Source: Caldanaerobius fijiensis DSM 17918 (lineage in GTDB: Bacteria; Bacillota; Thermoanaerobacteria; Thermoanaerobacterales; Caldanaerobiaceae). From it: a stretch of 64,000 nucleotides of DNA. Positions within the stretch are counted from its first letter, which is position 1; each line of letters begins with the position of its first letter. Location: contig NZ_FQVH01000002.1 in NCBI RefSeq assembly GCF_900129075.1, positions 109,954 through 173,953 of the forward strand. The letters run 5' to 3'. This document shows positions 34,676 through 43,640 of the stretch, in pieces. The notes beneath the pieces were generated by a model. It was not told the origin of the DNA and searched no databases. It saw nothing but the letters and a program-made list of their open reading frames with translations. Made by a program: the position numbers and the translations under genes.

Positions 34676-35278
34676 GTGGATATTTTAATATACTTATACC
34701 GTATACCTGCACTTTTACTGGCTATGTCGTTTCACGAATATGCTCATGCTGTAGTTTCATATAAATTAGGTGATCCCACTCCAAAAGCACAGGGGAGATT
34801 GACTTTAAATCCCCTGGCACATATAGATCCCGTAGGTTTTCTTACCCTTTGGATAATAGGATTTGGATGGGCAAAGCCTGTTGCGATAAATCCTATGTAT
34901 TATAAGGATGTAAAAAAAGGGGAATTTCTTACAGCAATTGCAGGACCTCTCTCGAATGTTTTAATGGCTTTTGTCAGCCTTTTAATAATATACGCTGGTG
35001 GTTATGAGTTGGTGGTAATAGGACCAATTTTGCATCAACTATATATTTATAATATTGTCTTGGCCGTATTTAATATTATCCCAGTTCCGCCTTTAGATGG
35101 TTCCAAGATACTATATTCGCTTTTACCTTATAGATATTCTTATGTCTTAGAACAATATGAAAATTTTGGTCAAATATTACTTCTTATTTTATTGTTCACA
35201 GGTATTATATCAAGGGTAATGGGACCGTTGGTGAATCTTGTAGACTTTGGATTAAGATCGATTATATCAATCGTATGA
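34676..35278 (+). CDS. Site-2 protease family membrane metallopeptidase
   Basis: This 200-residue polytopic protein has the zinc site H20-E21-Y-A-H24 in the first membrane helix. NPLAHIDPVGFL and the C-terminal PVPPLDGSKIL supply the third ligand, as in the compact S2P/YwhC-type family. The substrate is unknown. It starts at GTG and heads an operon with scpA and scpB, a frequent arrangement in clostridia. Confidence 0.9.
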   Translation: MDILIYLYRIPALLLAMSFHEYAHAVVSYKLGDPTPKAQGRLTLNPLAHIDPVGFLTLWIIGFGWAKPVAINPMYYKDVKKGEFLTAIAGPLSNVLMAFVSLLIIYAGGYELVVIGPILHQLYIYNIVLAVFNIIPVPPLDGSKILYSLLPYRYSYVLEQYENFGQILLLILLFTGIISRVMGPLVNLVDFGLRSIISIV

Positions 35279-35290
35279 GGGTGTTTTAAG

Positions 35291-36037
35291 TTGGAGTATG
35301 TGGTAAAATTAGAGAATTTCGAAGGCCCCTTGGATTTACTTATATATCTTATAGAAAAGGCAAAAGTTGATATCGTTGATATTTCTATAACGAGTATTGC
35401 AGATCAATATATCGATTATATTAGCACCATGGAATCCATAGATATGGATCTGGCGAGTGAATTTTTGTTAATGGCATCTACGTTATTAAAGCTAAAGTCT
35501 GAAAGCTTACTTCCTAATGATAATAATAATATACAATTGAGCATCGATGAAGTTGATTCGAAAGAAGCTCTTAGGCAGAAATTGATTGAGTATAAAAAAT
35601 ATAAATCTTATGCACAAGCGTTAGTTAATAAATATAAATCTCGAAAGATATTTTACAGAAATAAAACTATTTTTTCAGATGATTTCGCCGTATCAAAGGT
35701 AAGGTTAAAAAAAATTCCTGTAGAAAAGTTGAAAAATGTTTATGCGAAAGTTATAAAAAAGAACAATATTAGTGCAAGGCAAAAACAGTTTACATTAGAT
35801 CATATTAAAAATATAAAACCTTTAAATGTGGAAGAGAAGATAGAATATTTAAAGCGAATCATTAGTATAAAAAAGACAATAACTTTTTTTTACCTTGTGA
35901 GTTTATCCAATGAAAAAAGTGAAATTATAGCATATTTTTTAGCCATATTAGAAATGCTCAGGTTAAACCAATTATGTGCTATACAAGAAAAAATTTTTGG
36001 TGATATTATTTTGAGAGGTGTTATAAATGACGGATGA
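35291..36037 (+). CDS. scpA: Segregation and condensation protein A
   Basis: ScpA is the kleisin that bridges SMC heads in chromosome condensation. The 248 residues start with VKLENFEGPLDLLIYLIEKAKVDIVDI, the family hallmark, and a winged helix lies at the C-terminus. It starts at TTG. It overlaps scpB by 11 bases. Confidence 0.95.
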   Translation: MEYVVKLENFEGPLDLLIYLIEKAKVDIVDISITSIADQYIDYISTMESIDMDLASEFLLMASTLLKLKSESLLPNDNNNIQLSIDEVDSKEALRQKLIEYKKYKSYAQALVNKYKSRKIFYRNKTIFSDDFAVSKVRLKKIPVEKLKNVYAKVIKKNNISARQKQFTLDHIKNIKPLNVEEKIEYLKRIISIKKTITFFYLVSLSNEKSEIIAYFLAILEMLRLNQLCAIQEKIFGDIILRGVINDG

Positions 36038-36533
36038 CGAATTGAAAGGCATCATAGAAGGTATACTTTTTATTTCCGGTTCTAAAATTTCAAAGAAAGA
36101 TTTAATAGATTTTTTTTCATTAGATGAAAAAAGATTGAATTTGCTTATAGATCAAATAAATGAAGAAGCCAAGGTAAAAAAAAGGGGTATCATGATATCA
36201 AAATTGAACGACGGCTATCAAATGTGTACAAACCCTGAGTTTCATAAATATATATCTGAATTTTACAGGATGGAAAAGGAGCTTGAATTATCGCAAGCTG
36301 CTCTGGAAGTTTTGGCAATAATTGCATATAACCAACCTATAACAAGACAGCAAATCGAAGAAATAAGAGGTGTTAGAAGCGATAAAGCCATTGCTACATT
36401 GTTGGATAAAGACCTTATTATGGAAGTAGACAGATTGGATACCATCGGTCATCCTATATTGTATGGGACTACGGAAGAATTTTTAAGGTGTTTTAATTTA
36501 CAGAGCATTGATGACTTAAAAAAATTAGAATAA
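36027..36533 (+). CDS. scpB: Segregation and condensation protein B
   Basis: ScpB dimerizes and binds ScpA in the SMC complex. Two winged-helix domains are visible, with the family motif ALEVLAIIAYNQPITRQQIEEIRGVRSDKAI and GHPILYGTTEEFL. The length of 168 residues is normal for the compact clostridial form. Confidence 0.96.
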   Translation: MTDDELKGIIEGILFISGSKISKKDLIDFFSLDEKRLNLLIDQINEEAKVKKRGIMISKLNDGYQMCTNPEFHKYISEFYRMEKELELSQAALEVLAIIAYNQPITRQQIEEIRGVRSDKAIATLLDKDLIMEVDRLDTIGHPILYGTTEEFLRCFNLQSIDDLKKLE

Positions 36534-36578
36534 TTTACTAAAATAAAGTCCATACTTTCTTTGAAAGGAGGACTTTAT

Positions 36579-37253
36579 TTGTATATTTTGCTAGTTTTAT
36601 TATTATTTTTGTTAATGTTTTTTACACCGTTGAAATTTAATCTCGGTCTTAAAAGGGTTAAAAATAATGACTCAATACTTTTTTCTGTTAACCTATATTT
36701 TTTGAAAATTGCAAAAGTTGAAGTTAATTATCTTGATTTTTTATTTCGGAAAGATAGCAATGAATTAAGATACAATATAATATTGAAATATATATTTCCT
36801 ATTTTATTAAATAAAAAGAGAAAAAAGCAAGTAAGCTATAAACGAATGAGGGAAATGTTAAGTGATATATTCGAACTATATATTAAATATCTAAAAGCTA
36901 TAAACTACATAACAAAAAGGACATACATAAATAAGATAGATATATTTATACAGTTAGGGCTTTATGATGCTGCTTTAACTGCCATTTTTGCAGGGTTTTT
37001 ATATACTGTTATTAATACAATTTTAGCATTAACTTCGTCTTACATAAAATTCACAGATGTTCCTGCAGTAAGCATTAAACCTGATTTTAACGAATTAAGG
37101 TTTGATTTATTTGCCAATAGTATAATTGTGATAAGATTAGGTCACATTATTATTGGAGGATTTTTGATATTACTGGGAGGTTTGAAAAATGAGCGAGCAT
37201 CCAATAGAAGGTTTAATGAAAACAACAATGGAAAGTTTGAAAGATATGGTTGA
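36579..37253 (+). CDS. DUF2953 domain-containing membrane protein
   Basis: This 224-residue protein has an N-terminal membrane helix and a C-terminal hydrophobic segment, and the layout matches DUF2953 (YtfI). I chose TTG 36579 because AAAGGAGG (36563-36570) stands about 8 bases before it. It overlaps the following ytfJ by 65 bases in another frame. In B. subtilis ytfI and ytfJ are also neighbours. Confidence 0.8.
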   Translation: MYILLVLLLFLLMFFTPLKFNLGLKRVKNNDSILFSVNLYFLKIAKVEVNYLDFLFRKDSNELRYNIILKYIFPILLNKKRKKQVSYKRMREMLSDIFELYIKYLKAINYITKRTYINKIDIFIQLGLYDAALTAIFAGFLYTVINTILALTSSYIKFTDVPAVSIKPDFNELRFDLFANSIIVIRLGHIIIGGFLILLGGLKNERASNRRFNENNNGKFERYG

Positions 37254-37644
37254 CGTAAATAAGATTGTGGGAGATCCCGTTGAAACGCCTGATGGTTCAG
37301 TGATTATACCTATTTCAAAGTTGAGCTTTGGTTACGCTGCAGGTGGTGGCGAGTACGAAGTACAAAAACAGAAGAAAAAAAATGAAAGTGAGCAGCAGTC
37401 TAATCAGTCAGAAGGTTCAGATAAGATGGCTTACCAAAAGCCTTTTGCAGGTGGAAGTGGTGCAGGTGTTACAGTCAAACCCATAGCTTTTTTAGTAGTA
37501 GGGCAGGGCCAGATAAAATTATTACCTGTTGATACCAATGTAACAGCAGATAAAATCATTGATTTAATACCAGCTTTGATAGATGATATTCAGGAATTTT
37601 TTAATTTAAAAACAAAAAAAACTAATACAACAGTTGTATCATAA
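37189..37644 (+). CDS. ytfJ: GerW/YtfJ family sporulation protein
   Basis: This 151-residue protein has the family segments HPIEGLMKTTMESLKDMVD, GDPVETPDGSVIIPISKLSFGYAAGGGEY and PFAGGSGAGVTVKPIAFLVV. YtfJ/GerW is a spore core protein that influences germination. ATG 37189 has GGGAGG upstream, inside the end of the DUF2953 gene. Confidence 0.94.
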   Translation: MSEHPIEGLMKTTMESLKDMVDVNKIVGDPVETPDGSVIIPISKLSFGYAAGGGEYEVQKQKKKNESEQQSNQSEGSDKMAYQKPFAGGSGAGVTVKPIAFLVVGQGQIKLLPVDTNVTADKIIDLIPALIDDIQEFFNLKTKKTNTTVVS

Positions 37645-37655
37645 CAGGTGATTTA

Positions 37656-38777
37656 ATGAAGAAGAAAATAATATATTTATGCTTTTTTCTATGGGTAATC
37701 CTTTTTAGATACAATACAGTTTATGCAGGCCAGGATATTCCTAAAATAAGTGCAAAAGCTGCTGTAGTTATGGATGCCAAGACAGGAAGGGTTCTTTATG
37801 CCAAGAATGAGGATCTTAGACTTCCAATGGCAAGTACTACTAAAATTATGACCACAATACTTGCGATCGAAAAAGGAAGATTAGATGATGTTGTCAGAAT
37901 TTCACAAAAGGCTGCTTGTGTTGAGGGATCAAAGATATACCTTAAACCTAACGAAAAAATTCGACTGGAAGATTTACTATATGGGGTTATGCTGGAGTCG
38001 GGAAATGATGCAGCCATTGCTGTTGCTGAACACATAGGTGGAAACTTAAGTGAGTTCGTTCAGATGATGAACGCTAAAGCTTTGAGCATAGGTGCATATG
38101 ATACCCATTTTGATAATCCACATGGCTTAGATGCGGGTATTGATAATCACTATACCACGGCACGAGATCTAGCAATTATAACGGCGTATGGATTGAAAAA
38201 TCCCATTTTTTCTAAAATAGTATCCACAAAAAACAAGTCAGTATCCTATGGTAATAATGAATATAGATATTTTACCAACCATAATAAGATGTTGTGGAAA
38301 TATCCAGGTGCAGATGGAGTAAAAACCGGTTATACTAGAAAAGCCGGCAGATGCCTTGTTACATCTGCCACAAGGAAAGGTATGCAGTTAATCGTAGTTA
38401 CACTTAATGATCCTGATGATTGGAAGGATACGGAAAATCTCTTAAATTATAGTTTTGATAATTATAGTTATAGAAAAATAATTTCAAAAGGACAAATATT
38501 AAAAACTATACGTGTATATAATGGTAGACAGCAGCATATATCGTTATATGCTTCTTCAGATGTTTATTTACCTGTTAAAAACGAAGAAATAAACCTTTTT
38601 AGAATAAATTTTATGGTTCCCGCATATATATATGCGCCAATTTCCAAGGATTCAATAATTGGTTATGGGACTATTTATATTGGAGAAGATAAACTAGCAA
38701 AAGTTAATTTATTGGCTTCTATTCATGTTCAATACAACAAACCAAATATAAGAGATTTGATTAAAAATGTTATTTAG
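37656..38777 (+). CDS. dacB: D-alanyl-D-alanine carboxypeptidase (DacB type)
   Basis: This is the second low-molecular-weight penicillin-binding protein of the window. It has a signal peptide (about 1-24), the SxxK motif S60-T-T-K63, SGN in LESGNDAAIAVAEHIGG and KTG in GVKTGYTRKAG. Its length (373) and position after ytfJ suggest a sporulation DacB that thins cortex cross-linking, but a vegetative DacA role cannot be excluded. A terminator follows directly. Confidence 0.92.
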   Translation: MKKKIIYLCFFLWVILFRYNTVYAGQDIPKISAKAAVVMDAKTGRVLYAKNEDLRLPMASTTKIMTTILAIEKGRLDDVVRISQKAACVEGSKIYLKPNEKIRLEDLLYGVMLESGNDAAIAVAEHIGGNLSEFVQMMNAKALSIGAYDTHFDNPHGLDAGIDNHYTTARDLAIITAYGLKNPIFSKIVSTKNKSVSYGNNEYRYFTNHNKMLWKYPGADGVKTGYTRKAGRCLVTSATRKGMQLIVVTLNDPDDWKDTENLLNYSFDNYSYRKIISKGQILKTIRVYNGRQQHISLYASSDVYLPVKNEEINLFRINFMVPAYIYAPISKDSIIGYGTIYIGEDKLAKVNLLASIHVQYNKPNIRDLIKNVI

Positions 38778-38798
38778 TCCTTAAAGGACTTTTTTTGT
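38777..38798 (+). terminator. Intrinsic terminator after dacB
   Basis: AGTCCTT and AAGGACT form a tight 7-bp stem that includes the stop codon region, followed by seven T. Confidence 0.88.
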
Positions 38799-38806
38799 AA
38801 CAAAAA

Positions 38807-38863
38807 TTCGGCGCATTCATAAATTAATAACTAGAGCTGTTTACTGGAGGTGAATGCGTTGAA
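38807..38863 (+). repeat. Inverted repeat enclosing the start of the Fe-S redox gene
   Basis: Bases 38807-38820 pair with 38850-38863 as a 14-bp stem with three G-T wobbles. The core is CGCATTCA against TGAATGCG. The loop of 29 bases ends in the GGAGG ribosome binding site, and the TTG start 38859-38861 lies in the right arm. The geometry is very like the repeat at spoIVB. Confidence 0.55.
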
Positions 38864-39821
38864 AAGGCTTGAATGTGTAGATGCTGGAAGTGAATACTGC
38901 CCTTGCTATTTAGCAGAAGTTGGTGAATGTCTTACGTGTTCACAGTTACAAGGCAAGGCTTTTTGTGATTGCAATTGGAGAGGGGTATGCATTTATCAAG
39001 AATATGTGTGGGCCGGTTATAAGAGCAAAAGCAATAGAATTACATATGTATCTGATGTTATTTCCATTACTCCTATAAGCGACAATGCATTTATGATGGA
39101 GTTAAGCGTCAACAGCATATTGTCAAGAGAACTTTCACAACCTGGTTCTTATATATTTTTAAGGCCAGAAGATACAGTCTCATATTTTGATACACCTATA
39201 TCGATTATGGATTCTGATTTGCAAAAGCATACTATCAAAATTGCTGTTCAGGTTTTGGGCCCCAAGACAAAAGTTTTAAATAAGAACTCTAAAAAAGTAA
39301 TAATAAGAGGTCCATATTGGAATGGACTTTTTGGATTAAAGTATGTAAAAGCTCTCAAAAATCAAAACGCACTTATCATCTTAAGAGGTATTGCTCAAGC
39401 TCCAGGACTTTTACTTGTAAAAAAGTTAGCTAATCAACACAATAATATCGTTGTTATAGTGGATGAAGGGAAAATTGGCAAGGATATCATAACGGATGAT
39501 ATACGGCCTTATTGTAAAGAAATCTATCATGCAGATTTATTGTCTTTTTCCGGACAGCAACTTCTACAAAATTTGATTGCTGAACAAAATTTAAATTTTG
39601 TGTATAGCGGCGGATCTGACGAACAACACATTAACATATTAAATTATATTGACATATATAATCCAAAAGTTATGTTAGCAGTTTCAAATAATCAGACTAT
39701 GTGTTGTGGAGAAGGAGTATGTGGCAGCTGTCAAATAACGTTGGATGAAATTAATGTAAAAACATGTAAAGTTCAAGTTGATGTGAGAAGACTCATTGAA
39801 AGGAGAGTTTTACATGATTAG
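38859..39821 (+). CDS. Dihydroorotate dehydrogenase-electron-transfer-like Fe-S flavoprotein
   Basis: This 320-residue protein begins with a cysteine-rich segment (residues about 12-42: CPCYLAEVGECLTC, then CDC and C). It continues with a ferredoxin-reductase-like FAD/NAD domain and ends with a [2Fe-2S] motif CCGEGVCGSCQ plus a further Cys, as in PyrK-type subunits. The extra N-terminal cysteines are unusual for PyrK. TTG 38859 follows TGGAGGTG. It overlaps the next flavoprotein gene, so the two probably form one electron-transfer enzyme. No pyr genes are nearby, and the substrate is unknown. Confidence 0.78.
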   Translation: MKRLECVDAGSEYCPCYLAEVGECLTCSQLQGKAFCDCNWRGVCIYQEYVWAGYKSKSNRITYVSDVISITPISDNAFMMELSVNSILSRELSQPGSYIFLRPEDTVSYFDTPISIMDSDLQKHTIKIAVQVLGPKTKVLNKNSKKVIIRGPYWNGLFGLKYVKALKNQNALIILRGIAQAPGLLLVKKLANQHNNIVVIVDEGKIGKDIITDDIRPYCKEIYHADLLSFSGQQLLQNLIAEQNLNFVYSGGSDEQHINILNYIDIYNPKVMLAVSNNQTMCCGEGVCGSCQITLDEINVKTCKVQVDVRRLIERRVLHD

Positions 39822-41094
39822 AGTAGTAATAATAGGAGGAGGATGGGCGGGGTGCGCTGCTGCACTTACTGCAAGAAAAGCTGGAGCAGAAGTTATTTTA
39901 TTAGAAAAAACCGATATGTTAACAGGTTTAGGCCTTGTGGGTGGCATAATGAGAAATAACGGTAGATATACGGGTGCCGAGGAAATAAAAGCCCTTGGTG
40001 CTGAAGAATTAATTAATATAACGGATGCTGCAGCAAGACATGTTAACATAAACTTTCCTGGACATCAACATGCTAATCTATATGATGTGACAAAAGTGGA
40101 GCCAATGGTCAGGAAAATATTAGAGGAAAAAGGTGTTGATATCCGCCTTATGACAAGAGCTGTAGATGTGGAGATGGAAGGAAGAAGTATTAAATCTGTG
40201 GTTTTAGCTGACGAATCAACTATAAAAGGTGATGTGTTTATTGAAACCACAGGCTCTACAGGGCCCATGGGCAACTGTTTAAAGTACGGTAATGGTTGTT
40301 CGATGTGTATTTTAAGATGTCCTTCTTTTGGGCCTAGAGTAAGTATAAGTTATAGGGCAGGGGTAGAAGATATATTAGGGATGAGAGCCGATGAAGTATA
40401 TGGTGCTTTTAGTGGTTCTTGTAAATTAAATAAAGACTCTCTGAGCGAAGAAATTCGAGAAAAACTTAATAGGGATGGAGTTGTAATTTTACCCGTCCCC
40501 AAAGAAGATATTAATATAGGGAAACTAGACCTTAAAGTATGCCAACAATACGCATTGCCAGAATACGCTGAAAATATAATACTGCTAGATACAGGTCATG
40601 CAAAGCTTATGACACCATTTTATCCTCTTGAAAAGCTCAGAAAGATTCCGGGTTTAGAAAGGGCTCGTTATGAAGATCCGTATTCGGGCGGTAAAGGTAA
40701 TTCTGTAAGATATCTGTCAATGGCACCAAGAAATAATGCTATGAAAGTAATGGGAGTGGATAATCTACTATGTGCTGGAGAAAAGGCAGGATTATTTGTA
40801 GGTCATACAGAAGCCATGGCAACAGGTAGCCTGGCAGGTCACAACAGTGTAAGGCTTGCAATGGGAATACCCCTTCTTGAGCTACCAAGGAATACTGCGA
40901 CAGGCGATCTTATCGCATATGCCAATGAAAATATTAAAACTCGTGAGGGATTAAAATTACGCTATACCTTTGCAGGTTCAGTGTTCTTTGAAAGGATGAA
41001 ACAACAGGGGTTATACTCAGTAGATCCCGAGGAAATAAGGAATCGTATAAAGAGAATAGGTTTACTTGATATATACAAAGAAAAATTGGTATAA
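39814..41094 (+). CDS. FAD-dependent oxidoreductase
   Basis: This 426-residue flavoprotein has an N-terminal Rossmann motif VVIIGGGWAGCAAALTARKAG and a GidA/TrmFO-like fold. It carries a cysteine cluster CSMCILRC around residue 165 and a C-terminal FAD segment LLCAGEKAGLFVGHTEAMATG. ATG 39814 follows AAAGGAGAG inside the end of the Fe-S gene. The pair resembles two-subunit redox enzymes in Thermoanaerobacter-type genomes. I cannot name the substrate. Confidence 0.8.
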   Translation: MIRVVIIGGGWAGCAAALTARKAGAEVILLEKTDMLTGLGLVGGIMRNNGRYTGAEEIKALGAEELINITDAAARHVNINFPGHQHANLYDVTKVEPMVRKILEEKGVDIRLMTRAVDVEMEGRSIKSVVLADESTIKGDVFIETTGSTGPMGNCLKYGNGCSMCILRCPSFGPRVSISYRAGVEDILGMRADEVYGAFSGSCKLNKDSLSEEIREKLNRDGVVILPVPKEDINIGKLDLKVCQQYALPEYAENIILLDTGHAKLMTPFYPLEKLRKIPGLERARYEDPYSGGKGNSVRYLSMAPRNNAMKVMGVDNLLCAGEKAGLFVGHTEAMATGSLAGHNSVRLAMGIPLLELPRNTATGDLIAYANENIKTREGLKLRYTFAGSVFFERMKQQGLYSVDPEEIRNRIKRIGLLDIYKEKLV

Positions 41095-41138
41095 TTATAG
41101 AGATATATTTATAAAGAATATTGTAAGAGAGGATTATT

Positions 41139-41852
41139 ATGCTAGAAAGATTGCAAAAATACATGGCAAAATCTGGAGTTGCCTCGAGAAGAAAATGTGA
41201 AGAGCTTATACGAAAAGGTTGTGTGAAATTAAACGGACGTGTTGTTACTGATATGGGTGTAAAGGTAAATCCTGACGTGGATATAATTCAGGTTAACGGA
41301 AAAATAATTAAGCCGCAAAAAAAGAAAATATATATTCTATTGAATAAACCTGTAGGGTTTATCACAACAGTCAAAGATCAATTTAACAGACCAACAGTTA
41401 TGGATCTTATAGGTTATCAACGAGAAAGATTATATCCTGTAGGTAGACTGGATTATGACACGTCAGGACTTTTGATCTTAACTAACGACGGTGAACTTAC
41501 ATATAAGCTCACCCATCCCAGCCATGAAATTACAAAAACGTACTTAGCTACTTTGCAAGGCGTTCCAGATGAAGAAGATTTGAGGCGTTTTAGAACCGGT
41601 TTGAAAATTGATAACTATGTAACGTCACCTGCAGAAATAAGTATACTTAAAATCTTTAATAGCAGATCTCTGGTTGAAATAAAAATTCATGAGGGTAAGA
41701 ATAGACAAATAAGAAAGATGTGTGAAAAAATTGGACATCCTGTTATTTCACTAAAGCGAATTGCAATAGGAGATATTACTTTAGAAGGATTAAAAGAAGG
41801 ACAATGGCGATATTTGTCTGATGAAGAGATTGAATATCTTCGCAAATTGTAG
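41139..41852 (+). CDS. rluB: Pseudouridine synthase, RsuA/RluB family
   Basis: It isomerizes uridine in rRNA. The 237 residues have an N-terminal S4 domain (MLERLQKYMAKSGVASRRKCEELI) and the catalytic motif VGRLDYDTSGLLILTNDGEL with the catalytic Asp, followed by KTYLATLQG and EGKNRQIRKMCE. In Firmicutes this enzyme usually lies next to scpB and dac genes, as here. Confidence 0.95.
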   Translation: MLERLQKYMAKSGVASRRKCEELIRKGCVKLNGRVVTDMGVKVNPDVDIIQVNGKIIKPQKKKIYILLNKPVGFITTVKDQFNRPTVMDLIGYQRERLYPVGRLDYDTSGLLILTNDGELTYKLTHPSHEITKTYLATLQGVPDEEDLRRFRTGLKIDNYVTSPAEISILKIFNSRSLVEIKIHEGKNRQIRKMCEKIGHPVISLKRIAIGDITLEGLKEGQWRYLSDEEIEYLRKL

Positions 41853-41922
41853 TAAAATGAGTTTTTTTTTGTTATAATTATATTAATAAAAACAAAGGAC
41901 ATGCAGTAAGGAGAGAGGTATT

Positions 41923-42750
41923 ATGGAGTTGTGGTTTTCAGAAAATCAAACAAAAGATCAGAAAATATCTGTACGAGTATTAGAAGTTTTATATTCTGGT
42001 AAATCCAATTATCAGGAAATAGCCGTTTATAAAACAGCACAGTATGGAACACTGTTAGCTTTAGATGATATAATACAGACCAATGAAAAAGATGAATTCA
42101 TATATCATGAAATGATAACCCATGTGGCATTAAACACACATGTAAATCCGGAAAGGGTGTTGGTAATTGGTGGTGGTGACGGTGGAGCTATAAGAGAAGT
42201 ATTAAAGCACAAGTCTGTAAAGAAAGCCACATTAGCAGAAATTGATGACAAAGTAGTGGAAGTAAGTAAGAAATTTTTACCGTCCATAAGTTGTGGTTTA
42301 GAAGACAAAAGAGCTGATATACAGATATGTGACGGCATTAAATACATCCAGGAACATAGAAATGAATTTGACGTTATAATTGTTGATTCAACAGATCCTA
42401 TTGGTCCCGCTGTAGGTCTGTTTTCCGGGCAATTTTATAAAATGGTTTATGATGCACTGAAGGATGATGGTATATTTGTAGCGCAAACTGAGTCGCCATT
42501 TTACAATGTAGATCTGATTAAAAATATACACAGGGATTTAAAGGAGTTATTCCCGATTGTGCGTCTTTATCTTGCAACAGTACCGACATATCCGGGTGGA
42601 CTTTGGACTTTTACTTTAGGATCGAAAATATATGATCCATTAAATGTAAAGTCCTTTGAAGATATAGATACGAAATATTATTCTCCAGAAATACATAATA
42701 GTGCATTTGTGCTTCCGCCCTTTGTGAAAAATATAATAAATGCGAGGTAG
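41923..42750 (+). CDS. speE: Spermidine synthase
   Basis: SpeE transfers aminopropyl from decarboxylated SAM to putrescine. The 275 residues contain [12 protein letters not shown], the dcSAM site [18 protein letters not shown] and the catalytic segment [18 protein letters not shown]. Together with the downstream agmatinase and speD (50875) it covers most of a route from agmatine to spermidine. Confidence 0.96.
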   Translation: MELWFSENQTKDQKISVRVLEVLYSGKSNYQEIAVYKTAQYGTLLALDDIIQTNEKDEFIYHEMITHVALNTHVNPERVLVIGGGDGGAIREVLKHKSVKKATLAEIDDKVVEVSKKFLPSISCGLEDKRADIQICDGIKYIQEHRNEFDVIIVDSTDPIGPAVGLFSGQFYKMVYDALKDDGIFVAQTESPFYNVDLIKNIHRDLKELFPIVRLYLATVPTYPGGLWTFTLGSKIYDPLNVKSFEDIDTKYYSPEIHNSAFVLPPFVKNIINAR

Positions 42751-42756
42751 TAACAT

Positions 42757-43626
42757 ATGAAAAAGTTTTCTTTTGACCTTATGTCTAGCAACAAATTCCT
42801 TGGTAGTATAGATGACTATGATAAAGCCAATATAGTATTAATGGGTATACCGTTTGATTATACAGTAAGTTTTAAGCCTGGTTCCAGGTTTGGTGCTCAG
42901 AGAATTCGTGAAATGTCTTATGGACTAGAGGAGTATAGCGTTTATTTAGACAGATATTTACATGATAAAAAATATTACGATTGTGGCGATTTGGTATTGC
43001 CCTTTGGCAATGTGAAAAAAGGTATAGATATTATTAGAAATGCCGCAAAAGAGGTATTTAATGATGGTAAAAAGCCTTTGTTCATAGGGGGCGAACACCT
43101 TATAAGTGTTCCAATAATAGAAGAAGCGTATAATAAATATGGAGATGAAATGGCAGTTTTACATTTTGATGCTCACACAGATTTAAGAGAAGAGTTTTTT
43201 GGTGAGGAATACTCCCATGCCAATGTTTTGAGACTTGCCGCAAGATATGTAAAGCCAACAAATATTTATCACTTTGGAATTCGATCTGGCATAAGGGAAG
43301 AATTTCAGTATGCTAAAGAATATGGTCACATGTTTTTGTTTGATGTATTAGATCCATTAAAAAGCGTGTTAAATGATTTGAAAAATAGACCTATTTATGT
43401 TACCCTAGATATAGACGTTATAGATCCTGCATTTGCGCCAGGAACGGGTACGCCTGAACCCGGTGGGATTAGTTCCCGAGAAATGTTGGATGCTATACAT
43501 TTGATGAAGGAATTAAATGTAATTGGCTTTGACTTAGTAGAAGTTTCGCCCATTAATGATTGTTCAGATATAACGTCAATGTTAGCGGCAAAGCTTATAA
43601 GAGAAGCTATATTATCATTTATGTAA
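42757..43626 (+). CDS. speB: Agmatinase
   Basis: A ureohydrolase that converts agmatine to putrescine and urea. The 289-residue protein has the manganese motifs GGEHLISV, LHFDAHTDLR and VTLDIDVIDPAFAPGTGTPEPGG. It follows speE by 6 bases, the same speE-speB order as in B. subtilis. Confidence 0.95.
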   Translation: MKKFSFDLMSSNKFLGSIDDYDKANIVLMGIPFDYTVSFKPGSRFGAQRIREMSYGLEEYSVYLDRYLHDKKYYDCGDLVLPFGNVKKGIDIIRNAAKEVFNDGKKPLFIGGEHLISVPIIEEAYNKYGDEMAVLHFDAHTDLREEFFGEEYSHANVLRLAARYVKPTNIYHFGIRSGIREEFQYAKEYGHMFLFDVLDPLKSVLNDLKNRPIYVTLDIDVIDPAFAPGTGTPEPGGISSREMLDAIHLMKELNVIGFDLVEVSPINDCSDITSMLAAKLIREAILSFM

Positions 43627-43640
43627 GGGAGGAGTTTTAA

